A stretch of DNA of 12,685 nt from Hyphomonadaceae bacterium (GTDB taxonomy: Bacteria > Pseudomonadota > Alphaproteobacteria > Caulobacterales > Hyphomonadaceae): the NCBI GenBank assembly GCA_030696545.1, contig JAUYSA010000142.1, forward strand, positions 1 through 12,685. Direction: 5' to 3'. The notes below the pieces were generated by a model. That model did not search any database and had not been told where the DNA came from. It saw only the letters and a program-made list of their open reading frames with translations. Positions within the stretch are counted from its first letter, which is position 1; each line of letters starts with the position of its first letter. Positions 6,493-12,685 of the stretch are shown one piece after another. Made by a program: the position numbers and the translations under genes.

Positions 6493-7170
6493 TCAGTCCC
6501 CGGTCAGCCGGTAGCCGACGCCGCGCACGGTCTGCAGGTGGACGGGTTCGCGCGGATCGCGCTCGATCTTCCGGCGCAGGCGTGTCACCTGCACGTCAAC
6601 GGATCGTTCAACGCCTGCCGCGGTCAGCATCGCCAGCTCATGGCGCGAAATCGCGGCTCCGGCGCGCCCGGCGAGGATGGAGAGCAACTGCGTTTCGCTT
6701 TCAGTGAGGCGCACAAGACGCCCATCCTTGCGCAGCTCACCCTTGTTGACGTGGAAAATCATGCCGGACAGCCGCAGTTCTTCTATCGGCGCTTCAGGCG
6801 CTGCGCGCTTCAGGATGGAGGTGATGCGGAGCGCCAGCTCTTCCGGCTCGAATGGTTTCGACAGGTAATCGTCGGCGCCGATCTTCAGCCCCTCGATACG
6901 CTCAGCCGGCAGGCTGCGCGCTGTCAGCAGGATGACAGGCGTATCCGATTTCTTCTCACGCACGCTTTTCAACAGCGAAAGACCATCTTCGCCCGGCATC
7001 ATCACGTCGAGGATAACCAGGTCGAATGACATGGTCGCCATCAGCTTGCGCGCCGACGCCGCATCCTTGGCGGTGGTCACGTCATGCCCTTCGCGCGTGA
7101 GATAGCGCTTCAGCAGGTCGCGCAAGCGATCATCGTCATCTACGGCGAGGATATGTCCCTTGGCGTTCAA
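6493..7170 (-). CDS. OmpR-family response regulator (PetR-like)
   Basis: A 225-residue two-domain regulator. The receiver (about 5-120) has acidic-pocket Asp residues at 11-13, phospho-acceptor Asp55 in LVILDVMMPGEDG, the switch Thr83 in LLTAR and Lys105 in SKPFEPEEL. The C-terminal winged helix (about 130-225) contains LTESETQLLSILA, RSVDVQVTRLRRKIERD and the end motif LQTVRGVGYRL. The start is TTG at 7170, overlapping the MarR stop as TTGA. The next in-frame ATG (around codon 44) would delete the receiver's first strand, so TTG must be close to correct. GGGGCGA upstream may serve as ribosome-binding site. The MarR-OmpR order resembles petP-petR of Rhodobacter capsulatus, needed there for cytochrome bc1 gene expression; equivalence is an inference from order and family only. 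Confidence 0.94.
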   Translation of the reverse strand: MNAKGHILAVDDDDRLRDLLKRYLTREGHDVTTAKDAASARKLMATMSFDLVILDVMMPGEDGLSLLKSVREKKSDTPVILLTARSLPAERIEGLKIGADDYLSKPFEPEELALRITSILKRAAPEAPIEELRLSGMIFHVNKGELRKDGRLVRLTESETQLLSILAGRAGAAISRHELAMLTAAGVERSVDVQVTRLRRKIERDPREPVHLQTVRGVGYRLTGD

Positions 7171-7679
7171 GGTTCGCCCCGGGCGCGGAGAATCTCGGAC
7201 AGAACCCGGCGTGTCCCGCTGACCGCATCGGGACCAGCAGTGAGAAAAGCTTGCCGCAGGGCGGCCCGGCGACGTTCGGTCGCGTCCCGCGTGAAGGCGG
7301 CCCCTTCCGGCGTCAACGTAACGAGGCGGCGGCGACGGTCGCGCGGATCTGTCTCGCGTTTCACGAAAGCGCGTTCTTCAAGCTGGTTCAGGTTGCGGGC
7401 AAGCGATTGCTTCGGAGCGGCCAGACGGGAGCGCAGATCACCCACATCCATGGGGCCAAGGTCATGGATTTCCTGCAGGATATCCATCTCCGGGGCCGAG
7501 ATGTTCGCGGCGGCGCCGGCGGCTTCCGCCAGCTGGCCGATCTTCCGCGCGGCAGCCCGGATCAGGGCTGCGCCTTCGTTGAGGTCCTGGTCGCGCAGAT
7601 ACAGACGGCCATCTCCTGCCGATGCGGCGTTCGCCGTCGGAGCAGGGGAGGGCTGGGGTCGGTTGACAGGTATGGCCAC
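7167..7679 (-). CDS. MarR-family transcriptional regulator (PetP-like)
   Basis: This 170-residue winged-helix regulator heads the MarR-regulator-kinase run. After a Pro/Ala-rich N-terminal tail (about 1-25), the core shows the dimerisation helices, the helix-turn-helix (about 63-102, with LRSRLAAPKQSLARNLNQLE as recognition region) and the typical MarR wing TDPRDRRRRLVTLTPEG (110-126, containing the DPRDRR signature). The start codon is GTG at 7679. There is no ATG before codon 65, a stop lies 12 codons upstream, and no good Shine-Dalgarno is seen, so a leaderless message is possible. The gene diverges from ilvE, whose likely -35 box sits within this gene's first codons, so this protein could regulate ilvE and itself. 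Similarity to Rhodobacter PetP is suggested by the neighbouring OmpR gene, not proved. Confidence 0.9.
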   Translation of the reverse strand: MAIPVNRPQPSPAPTANAASAGDGRLYLRDQDLNEGAALIRAAARKIGQLAEAAGAAANISAPEMDILQEIHDLGPMDVGDLRSRLAAPKQSLARNLNQLEERAFVKRETDPRDRRRRLVTLTPEGAAFTRDATERRRAALRQAFLTAGPDAVSGTRRVLSEILRARGEP

Positions 7680-7690
7680 GACCGGACAAT
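7663..7690 (+). promoter_or_regulatory. Likely sigma-70-type promoter of ilvE, overlapping the 5' end of the MarR gene
   Basis: A perfect TTGACA (7663-7668) is followed after 16 bases by GACAAT (7685-7690, four of six consensus bases). Transcription would begin near 7697 and give a leader of roughly 55 bases ending in AAGGA (7741-7745), seven bases before the ilvE ATG. The MarR GTG start (7677-7679, minus strand) falls inside the spacer, so RNA polymerase at this promoter and MarR transcription would interfere with each other. Confidence 0.5.
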
Positions 7691-7752
7691 GGAAGAGCAG
7701 GGCGCGAAACTCAAGCTAGAACCCCAATACCGCGCCTTCCAAGGACCTTATT

Positions 7753-8673
7753 ATGGCTGCCCCTTCTCCTGGTTTTGTCCCGTACGACGATCGTGATGGC
7801 TGGATCTGGCTCGACGGCAAGATGGTGCCGTGGCGCGACGCCAAGATCCACGTACTGACGCACAGCCTGCATTACGGCTCCTGCGTGTTCGAGGGCGAGC
7901 GGGCCTATGAGGGGAAAGTATTCCGCAGCACAGATCACTCGAAGCGTCTGCACAAGTCGGCCGAGCTGGTGGGCTATAAATGCCCCGTTCCGGTGGCCGA
8001 GCTGGATGCCGTCAAGCTTGAGCTGATGGACAAGAACGGTCTGGAGAACTGCTACATCCGGGCGTTCTCGTGGCGCGGGTCCGAGATGATGGGCGTGGCC
8101 GCCCAGTCCGCCTCCATTCGCACCTGCATCGCGGTGTGGGAGTGGGGCAATTACTTCGCCGACAAGAACAAGGGCATTCGCGTCACCATGTCCGACTGGC
8201 GCCGCCCGGCGCCCGACACGATCCCGTCTGCGGCCAAGGCTGCGGGACTGTACATGATTTGCACCATGTCGAAGCACAAGGCGGAGGCCGAAGGCTTCTC
8301 CGACGCGCTGATGCTCGACTATCGCGGCTATGTGGCCGAGCTGACGGGCGCCAACGTGTTCCTGATCCGCGACGGCGCGATCCACACCCCAACGCCGGAC
8401 TGCTTCCTCAATGGCCTGACACGTCAGACCGTGATCGACCTCGCGCGCGCGCGCGGCTTCGAGGTGATCGAACGCCACATCACGCCTGATGAGCTCTCGA
8501 CTTTCTCGGAGTGCTTCATCACCGGATCGGCCGCCGAGGTTACGCCCGTGGCGGAGATGGCAGGGCATCACTACACGCCCGGCAACATCACCGGCGCACT
8601 GGCTGACGACTACAGCCAGCTTGTGCGCGGCAAGATCTCGCTTGAACAGATCCGCGCCAGTGCCAAGGCATAG
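7753..8673 (+). CDS. ilvE: Branched-chain amino-acid aminotransferase
   Basis: This class IV PLP aminotransferase interconverts leucine, isoleucine and valine with their 2-oxo acids, using glutamate/2-oxoglutarate; it is cytosolic. The 306 residues carry LHYGSCVFEGERAY (39-52), Arg65, the probable PLP lysine Lys162 in IPSAAKAAGLY (157-167), the Glu196-containing AELTGANVFLI (195-205), the phosphate-binding GLTRQTVI (221-228) and EVTPVAEM near 262-269. Length matches the family. FEGERAY replaces the enterobacterial FEGIRAY; I believe this form is common in alphaproteobacteria. AAGGA seven bases upstream supports the ATG at 7753. The gene is monocistronic here, diverging from the MarR gene and converging on the GH130 gene with 38 bases between stops. 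A D-amino-acid or aromatic specificity cannot be excluded, but IlvE is the best fit. Confidence 0.93.
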   Translation: MAAPSPGFVPYDDRDGWIWLDGKMVPWRDAKIHVLTHSLHYGSCVFEGERAYEGKVFRSTDHSKRLHKSAELVGYKCPVPVAELDAVKLELMDKNGLENCYIRAFSWRGSEMMGVAAQSASIRTCIAVWEWGNYFADKNKGIRVTMSDWRRPAPDTIPSAAKAAGLYMICTMSKHKAEAEGFSDALMLDYRGYVAELTGANVFLIRDGAIHTPTPDCFLNGLTRQTVIDLARARGFEVIERHITPDELSTFSECFITGSAAEVTPVAEMAGHHYTPGNITGALADDYSQLVRGKISLEQIRASAKA

Positions 8674-8711
8674 GCAAGCGCCTGCTGGCTTCTGCGAGCG
8701 CGTCGAAAGGC

Positions 8712-10013
8712 CTAGCTCAACGAAGCCAGCATGTCGCTGATCCGCACGGAAATGAACCGCACGGCAGAATCTGCGACCCCATAGGGGATTAGCAGACGCT
8801 CGCCGACGCGCAGCATCCCGCAGGTGTAAACCACGTTCGGCACATACCCCTCGCGCGTCTCGTCGACAGGCGTGAGGAAGGGCTCAGTCGAACGGCCTAT
8901 CACTTTCGACGGGTCCTTCTTGTCGAGCAGGACGGCGCCCATCGAATACTGGCGCATCGCGCCGACGCCATGGGTCAGCAGCAGCCAGCCCTCGTCGAGT
9001 TCGATGGGCGATCCGCAATTGCCCATCTGCACCAGCTCCCAAAGGTATTTGGGCCCCATCACGCGCTTGCCGTAGTTCCAGATGAAGCGGTCGTCGCTCT
9101 GCAGGAAGTAGAGGGACTCGTGGTCGAGACGCCCTATGGCGCAATAGCGCCCGTCAATCTTGCGCGGAAAGAGGGCGAGGCCCTTGTGGCCAGAAGCGGC
9201 GCCGCGCAACGGCGTGAGATTGAATTCCGAGAATTTGTCAGTGGTCATCATCTCGCAGCCGACATCGCGGCCGGAGAAGGCGGTGTAGGTGCCGTAGAAG
9301 TGCTTCGATCCGTCGTCTTCGGTGAACTGCACGAGGCGAAGGTCTTCCAGGCCATTCTTCTGCGCGCGGGTGATCGGGAAGATCACCACGCCGGAAAGGG
9401 GAGAGGATTCGTGGCGTCGAACCGTCACGGGGCCGCCTTCGCCGTCGTGGGAGTCGGATGAGGCGGCAATTGCGAAAGGCGTTTCCGGCCACAGCGTGAA
9501 GTCGCCGGACTCCATCGCGACGCCTTCGCGGAACGAGATCGACGATATGTGTCCCTCGCCAACCGTGCGTAGTGACATGACGAATTTCACCGCCCCATCA
9601 CGCATGCCGGATTGGTCAGGGTGGGGCACGATCGAGGGGTTCATGATCGCTGCGGCCGCGTAGGAATATTCGTGACTGAAGTATGCACCGATCAGCTTCG
9701 CGTGGGCTTCGCTGACCTCCTTCAGGTCGCCAATCATGTCCCGGACCTGATTGAAGCGGTCGAGGAAGATCGAGTGGGTCTGCCAGTGTCTGCCAAAGAA
9801 GTCGCCATCGACTTCATTGAGATATTTACGGCACTCGTCATCGCTCAGTTTCATCACTGCCCGAGTGATGCGCTCGGCCCGCGTCATTGCGCCATGCGCG
9901 CTGCTGCGGGGCTCCGAGGAGATGCTGAACGGCCGAAGCACCACGCGCGAAGGGTCCGCGCATAGCTCGGTATCGAAGTGTCGCATATCCATCCGCGTCC
10001 CGCCCTCAGTCAT
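8712..10013 (-). CDS. GH130-family glycoside phosphorylase/hydrolase-like protein
   Basis: This 433-residue protein belongs to glycoside hydrolase family 130, five-bladed propellers that phosphorolyse (or, in some subfamilies, hydrolyse) beta-mannosides. The family pattern is visible: RVVLRPF (23-29), AAIMNPSIVPH (121-131), HISSISF (155-161), GLEDLRLVQF (221-230, matching the catalytic-Asp EDPR block with Pro changed to Leu; Asp224 is the candidate general acid), GTYTAFSG (241-248), GLALFPRKIDGRY (278-290), GSPIELDEGWLLLTHGV (334-350), EPFLTP (377-382) and GYVPNVVYTCGM (389-400). A helical stretch of about 70 residues (45-115) lies between the first two blocks, making the protein longer than typical members. 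No signal peptide. The ATG at 10013 has no clear ribosome-binding site; codon 8, preceded by GCGGGA, is an alternative start. It follows the glycosyltransferase gene after 14 bases. Subfamily, substrate and phosphorylase versus hydrolase are undetermined. Confidence 0.85.
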   Translation of the reverse strand: MTEGGTRMDMRHFDTELCADPSRVVLRPFSISSEPRSSAHGAMTRAERITRAVMKLSDDECRKYLNEVDGDFFGRHWQTHSIFLDRFNQVRDMIGDLKEVSEAHAKLIGAYFSHEYSYAAAAIMNPSIVPHPDQSGMRDGAVKFVMSLRTVGEGHISSISFREGVAMESGDFTLWPETPFAIAASSDSHDGEGGPVTVRRHESSPLSGVVIFPITRAQKNGLEDLRLVQFTEDDGSKHFYGTYTAFSGRDVGCEMMTTDKFSEFNLTPLRGAASGHKGLALFPRKIDGRYCAIGRLDHESLYFLQSDDRFIWNYGKRVMGPKYLWELVQMGNCGSPIELDEGWLLLTHGVGAMRQYSMGAVLLDKKDPSKVIGRSTEPFLTPVDETREGYVPNVVYTCGMLRVGERLLIPYGVADSAVRFISVRISDMLASLS

Positions 10014-10027
10014 GATCGTAACTTGAG

Positions 10028-12325
10028 TTAGTTCGCGCCGGCGGGTTGGCGAATTAGAAACGTACGGACGGATGCAGCGGCGAGATGATAGCTGAGGATA
10101 GATTCAGCCCCGTGGTTGCCGTTAAGCCCCGCAACCGTGAGCCCATCATGGCAGATCCCATCGCCCGGATTGGCAAGCGCAAGCCCATGCACGTTGAAGC
10201 CACCGAACCATTCGAAAGCCAAACGAGCAGCGACGCAATGTTGCGTGTCTCCGGTCGCGTGCCAGGCTGCAAAGCACGCTTCGACAGTCGCCAGCGCCTC
10301 AATGGGTTGCTGGTCGAAATGAGCGTGGTCGGCGCCGTTGGTGTCAAAGCTGCTGGTGGCGACGGGCGAGAACCAGCCCTGCTTGGTCGTCTGCAGCTTC
10401 ATGACCAGTTCAAGCGCTTCGAGCCCCATCGACAGCATGTCAGGGTCCTGCAGCCGCTCGCCGGCCAGGATCAGCGCCTCAGGCAGGCGCGCATTGTCGT
10501 AAGCGAAGCACGGCTCAAACCAGCCATGCCCGTCCGCGCGGCCTTTTTGAAGCGCCGTCAACAGCACCGTGCCGCAGTCATAGATGTGCCGGCGCACTTC
10601 TTCCTCGCCGATGACGCTGCCTTCGGCCGAAAGACAGGCCTTGATGATCAGCGCCTGAGAGCGCAGCGACGACCATTCGCCAACATGGCGCAGCGCTTCC
10701 CGTGCCAGGTCCGCAGCCCAGTCGCGCAGATTGCCCTGTGGCCATTCACGCGCGACAAGGCAGACCGCCTCCAGCGCGCGCGCGCAGCAATCATCCGACC
10801 CGCCATCGTCCAGCCAGCGGCGGTCAAAGCTCATGAAATTGCGGAACCGGCCAGCTTCTTCATTCCAGGCGTGGCTCAGAAAAGCAGCGCATGAATTCGC
10901 CAGTTTCAACGCCGCCGGTTCGACAATGCCTTCCGAAGCGAGACGCGCCATCAGACTGAGCGCGCGCGCGGTGTCGTCCGTGCAATAGCCGTGACGGCGA
11001 TCAGGGGCGCCGAAGCGCGAATGCTGATAGACGCCGCAATCGTCCGACATGCGCAGCAGGCCGTCGAGTTTCGGCCGGGCGAGATTGCGAAACGCTTCTT
11101 CCTTGCGTTTCTCATGAGTGCTGCGGCAGGCAAGGGCGAGGTCGATCGTGGAATCCGCAACCTTGCGCCACCGCGAAGGCTCGCCAGCGCTGTAGGCGCG
11201 ACGCGCCATGGCGTCCCGTTTAGCTGGGTCGGACAGCAAATCTGTGACTGCAGTCGCGAAAGCGCGTGTGTCGTTGAACGCACATAGTATGCCGACGTCG
11301 TCCGCCAGCGCTTCCTTGGCATGCCAGTAAGGCGTCGATATCACCGGCTTGCCGAGCGCGATTGCGTAGGCCAGCGTGCCCGAGGTGATCTGGGCCTCCG
11401 TTAGATACGGCGTCACATAAAGGTCGGCCGCCTGCAGCAGATCGACCAGTTCGTCATCGCCGAGGAAACGGTTCACGAAGCGCAGATGATCGACCACGCC
11501 CAGTGAGCGCGCAAGTTCGATCAGGCTGTCGCGATAGGCTTCGCCTGCATGGGCGACGAGGTGAGGGTGCGTGGCGCCTGCAATCAGGTAAACCGCGTCC
11601 GGATGGCGTGCGAGAATCGAAGGCAGACCCTTGATGATCGTCTCGATCCCCTTGTTGGGCGAGAGCAGGCCAAACGTCATTATCACTTTATGACCGGCGA
11701 GGCCGAGCGGCGCCTTGAATAGCTCGGGCGACGAGAACGGCCGCTCCGGTGCGCCGTGCGGAATGACATGAACCTTCTTCGGTCCGGCGCCATGAACGCG
11801 GTCGAGAATATCCGCGCCCATCTCGCTCATGACGATCACGGCCGATGCGATGCTGATGATTTCTTCCAGAACCTTTTTCTGGACCGGGCTCGGTTTTTCC
11901 AGAACCGTATGCAGAGTGACGATCACCGGCATTCGCAGGCGGCGAAGCAGAACCAGCAGGTGCGAGCCGGAATCGCCGCCGTAAATCCCGAATTCGTGCT
12001 GCACGAACACTGTCTCAACGCCCGAACGGTTGAGATCGTCCGCGACGCTTTCATAGGATGCTAGGTCGTCCTGCGGGATCACGTGCGTCACGGCGTCCGG
12101 ATAAACATGGCCGCCTGAGCGATCTTCCATCGCCACAAGACTCCAAGTCGTCTTTGGCATGGCGGTGCGCAGGCTCTCGAAACTGTCGCGCGTGAATGTG
12201 GCGATGCCGCATTTGCGGGGCGGGAAGTTTCCGATCATGGCGGCGCGCCGAAGCGCAGGCCTGGCAGCAATGCGACGTTCCGGATTCAGGCCGTGAACGA
12301 TCGCAGTCGCTGAATCGAAACCCAT
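10028..12325 (-). CDS. Two-domain GT4 glycosyltransferase with C-terminal helical-barrel domain
   Basis: A 765-residue protein from the preferred ATG at 12325. Residues about 30-400 form a GT-B, GT4-type transferase: IGNFPPRKCGIATFTRD (31-47), FVQHEFGIYGG (107-117), VIVTLHTV (134-141), VHVIPHGAP (185-193), FGLLSPNKGIETIIKGL (218-234, nucleotide-sugar site) and SGTLAYAIALGKPVISTPYW (315-334). Residues about 410-765 resemble six-hairpin/(alpha/alpha)6-type glycosidase domains: GYCTDDTARAL (446-456), GWFEPCFAYDNARLPEALI (601-619) and a His/Asp-rich DHAHFDQQPIEAL (666-678). An upstream in-frame TTG at 12442 would add 39 residues, but those codons include a TTGACA box and look non-coding, while CGGAAA lies five bases before the ATG. 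No signal peptide or membrane segment; a cytosolic enzyme is likely. It is followed by the GH130 gene, so it presumably builds a sugar that GH130 acts on. Donor and acceptor are unknown. Confidence 0.88.
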   Translation of the reverse strand: MGFDSATAIVHGLNPERRIAARPALRRAAMIGNFPPRKCGIATFTRDSFESLRTAMPKTTWSLVAMEDRSGGHVYPDAVTHVIPQDDLASYESVADDLNRSGVETVFVQHEFGIYGGDSGSHLLVLLRRLRMPVIVTLHTVLEKPSPVQKKVLEEIISIASAVIVMSEMGADILDRVHGAGPKKVHVIPHGAPERPFSSPELFKAPLGLAGHKVIMTFGLLSPNKGIETIIKGLPSILARHPDAVYLIAGATHPHLVAHAGEAYRDSLIELARSLGVVDHLRFVNRFLGDDELVDLLQAADLYVTPYLTEAQITSGTLAYAIALGKPVISTPYWHAKEALADDVGILCAFNDTRAFATAVTDLLSDPAKRDAMARRAYSAGEPSRWRKVADSTIDLALACRSTHEKRKEEAFRNLARPKLDGLLRMSDDCGVYQHSRFGAPDRRHGYCTDDTARALSLMARLASEGIVEPAALKLANSCAAFLSHAWNEEAGRFRNFMSFDRRWLDDGGSDDCCARALEAVCLVAREWPQGNLRDWAADLAREALRHVGEWSSLRSQALIIKACLSAEGSVIGEEEVRRHIYDCGTVLLTALQKGRADGHGWFEPCFAYDNARLPEALILAGERLQDPDMLSMGLEALELVMKLQTTKQGWFSPVATSSFDTNGADHAHFDQQPIEALATVEACFAAWHATGDTQHCVAARLAFEWFGGFNVHGLALANPGDGICHDGLTVAGLNGNHGAESILSYHLAAASVRTFLIRQPAGAN

Positions 12326-12426
12326 GTTGATTTCCGTAAGCTGAATGCCTTGCCCCGGTTGTCTGAACGCTCGCAAGCGCAGCAAGTTCCACAGGGGCAA
12401 AGCTACAGCGCGTGGTCTGATAAAAC

Positions 12427-12432
12427 TGTCAA
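12427..12432 (-). promoter_or_regulatory. Candidate -35 box (TTGACA) for the glycosyltransferase-GH130 operon
   Basis: A perfect TTGACA on the minus strand, about 100 bases upstream of the preferred ATG. No good -10 box is found at 16-18 bases; the nearest is a poor TGTAGC about 19 bases on. A weak promoter that needs an activator is possible. The box directly touches the inverted repeat at 12432-12453. Confidence 0.35.
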
Positions 12433-12453
12433 AAGCTAGCAAATGATAGCTTT
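12432..12453. promoter_or_regulatory. Operator-like perfect inverted repeat upstream of the glycosyltransferase gene
   Basis: AAAGCTA, eight bases (GCAAATGA), TAGCTTT: perfect 7-base AT-rich arms spanning 22 bases, in otherwise GC-rich DNA. It abuts the candidate -35 box of the glycosyltransferase-GH130 pair. The size and arm spacing suit a dimeric helix-turn-helix regulator (LacI, GntR or TetR type); the protein is not identifiable from here. Read as RNA on the minus strand it would be a 7-bp, AT-rich hairpin followed by four Us, so a weak terminator for the HIT gene is an alternative. Confidence 0.45.
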
Positions 12454-12522
12454 CGCGCGCCGAGAGGCTTCGCGATCACGCGTTTTGCACTGCGGCGAGC
12501 TTCAGCCCTCAACTATCGCCGG

Positions 12523-12685
12523 TCAAAGCGACGCGGCGATCCTCGCAGCCTGCTCGCGCAGCACGTCGATATCGGCTGGTTTTCCGCCGTGATGGGGCTG
12601 GAGGGGCAGGTTGGAGTATCTTGGAATGACGTGAACATGCAGGTGGAAAATCGTCTGCCCGGCAGGTGCGCCATTGTACTGCGTC
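12523..12685 (-). CDS. HIT-family nucleotide hydrolase/transferase, C-terminal part; runs off the right edge
   Basis: The last 53 residues of a histidine-triad protein. The sequence enters as TQYNGAPAGQTIFHLHVHVI and then PRY. It contains the conserved NGxxAGQ motif and the catalytic HxHxH triad (H14, H16 and H18 of the visible part), followed by a variable tail and a TGA at 12525-12523. HIT proteins (HinT/Fhit branch) hydrolyse nucleoside phosphoramidates or dinucleoside polyphosphates; the branch cannot be decided from the C terminus. It reads in the same direction as the glycosyltransferase gene, 197 bases upstream of the latter's ATG. The intervening gap holds the inverted repeat and TTGACA box, so the two are probably separate transcription units. 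Confidence 0.93.
   Translation of the reverse strand, partial: TQYNGAPAGQTIFHLHVHVIPRYSNLPLQPHHGGKPADIDVLREQAARIAASL

Noticed and set aside
7657..7683. GGTCG-N17-CGACC inverted repeat around the ilvE -35 box
   Set aside because: Arms of only five bases in GC-rich coding sequence are too common to claim a MarR operator.
7711..8571. A 286-codon open frame on the minus strand
   Set aside because: It is antisense to ilvE, whose motifs and ribosome-binding site are clear; its His/Arg-rich translation matches no family I recognise.
8674..8711. 38-base gap between the convergent ilvE and GH130 genes examined for a bidirectional terminator
   Set aside because: Only a 4-base stem (AGGC/GCCT) at the ilvE stop and no T-run on either strand.
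12326..12442. 39-codon N-terminal extension of the glycosyltransferase from an upstream TTG
   Set aside because: It includes the TTGACA box and part of the palindrome, shows no family similarity, and a better ATG with CGGAAA upstream lies just before the conserved domain.
12454..12474. Imperfect GC-rich hairpin with a four-base loop (CGCG/GCC stem) upstream of the glycosyltransferase gene
   Set aside because: It could be the HIT gene terminator, but the stem has a bulge and no T-run follows directly, so it was not listed as a feature.

Overview
The window looks like chromosomal DNA from a GC-rich alphaproteobacterium. The gene content and gene order fit the Caulobacterales/Hyphomonadaceae side of the class. 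This placement is inferred from gene families and neighbourhoods (lgt-methyltransferase-pgeF near prs; ubiK-ybjN-proC; a petP/petR-like MarR-OmpR-kinase run divergent from ilvE), not from a marker gene. Coding density is high. I see no tRNA, rRNA, insertion sequence, phage gene or CRISPR array.

Region 1 (1-3302, minus strand): the 5' part of prs (PRPP synthetase) runs off the left edge. Upstream of it, in transcription order, lie lgt, a MidA/NDUFAF7-type methyltransferase and pgeF. lgt and the methyltransferase overlap by four bases (TTGA) and pgeF follows after 9 bases, so these three look like one operon. Its themes are the envelope (lipoprotein lipidation, peptidoglycan fidelity) and possibly respiratory-complex assembly.

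Region 2 (3303-5152, plus strand): a divergent promoter region leads into ubiK (ubiquinone-biosynthesis accessory factor), then a YbjN-domain protein and proC (pyrroline-5-carboxylate reductase). The last two are 5 bases apart and probably co-transcribed.

Region 3 (5160-7679, minus strand): a MarR-family regulator, an OmpR-type response regulator and an EnvZ-like sensor kinase form a very tight run (TTGA overlap, then a 1-base gap). Their order and type resemble the petP-petR locus of Rhodobacter. The kinase's only two cysteines are adjacent and lie in its predicted periplasmic loop.

Region 4 (7663-8673, plus strand): ilvE (branched-chain aminotransferase) is transcribed away from the MarR gene. 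Its best candidate promoter has a perfect TTGACA box that lies inside the 5' end of the MarR gene.

Region 5 (8712-12453, minus strand): a two-gene carbohydrate cassette. The first gene encodes a GT4 glycosyltransferase fused to a C-terminal helical-barrel domain. The second, 14 bases on, encodes a GH130-family glycoside phosphorylase/hydrolase-like protein. The upstream region holds an AT-rich perfect inverted repeat abutting a TTGACA box. This is the least understood and most interesting part: a possible make-and-break system for a mannoside or related oligosaccharide.

Region 6 (12523-12685, minus strand): the 3' end of a HIT-family nucleotide hydrolase gene enters from the right edge.
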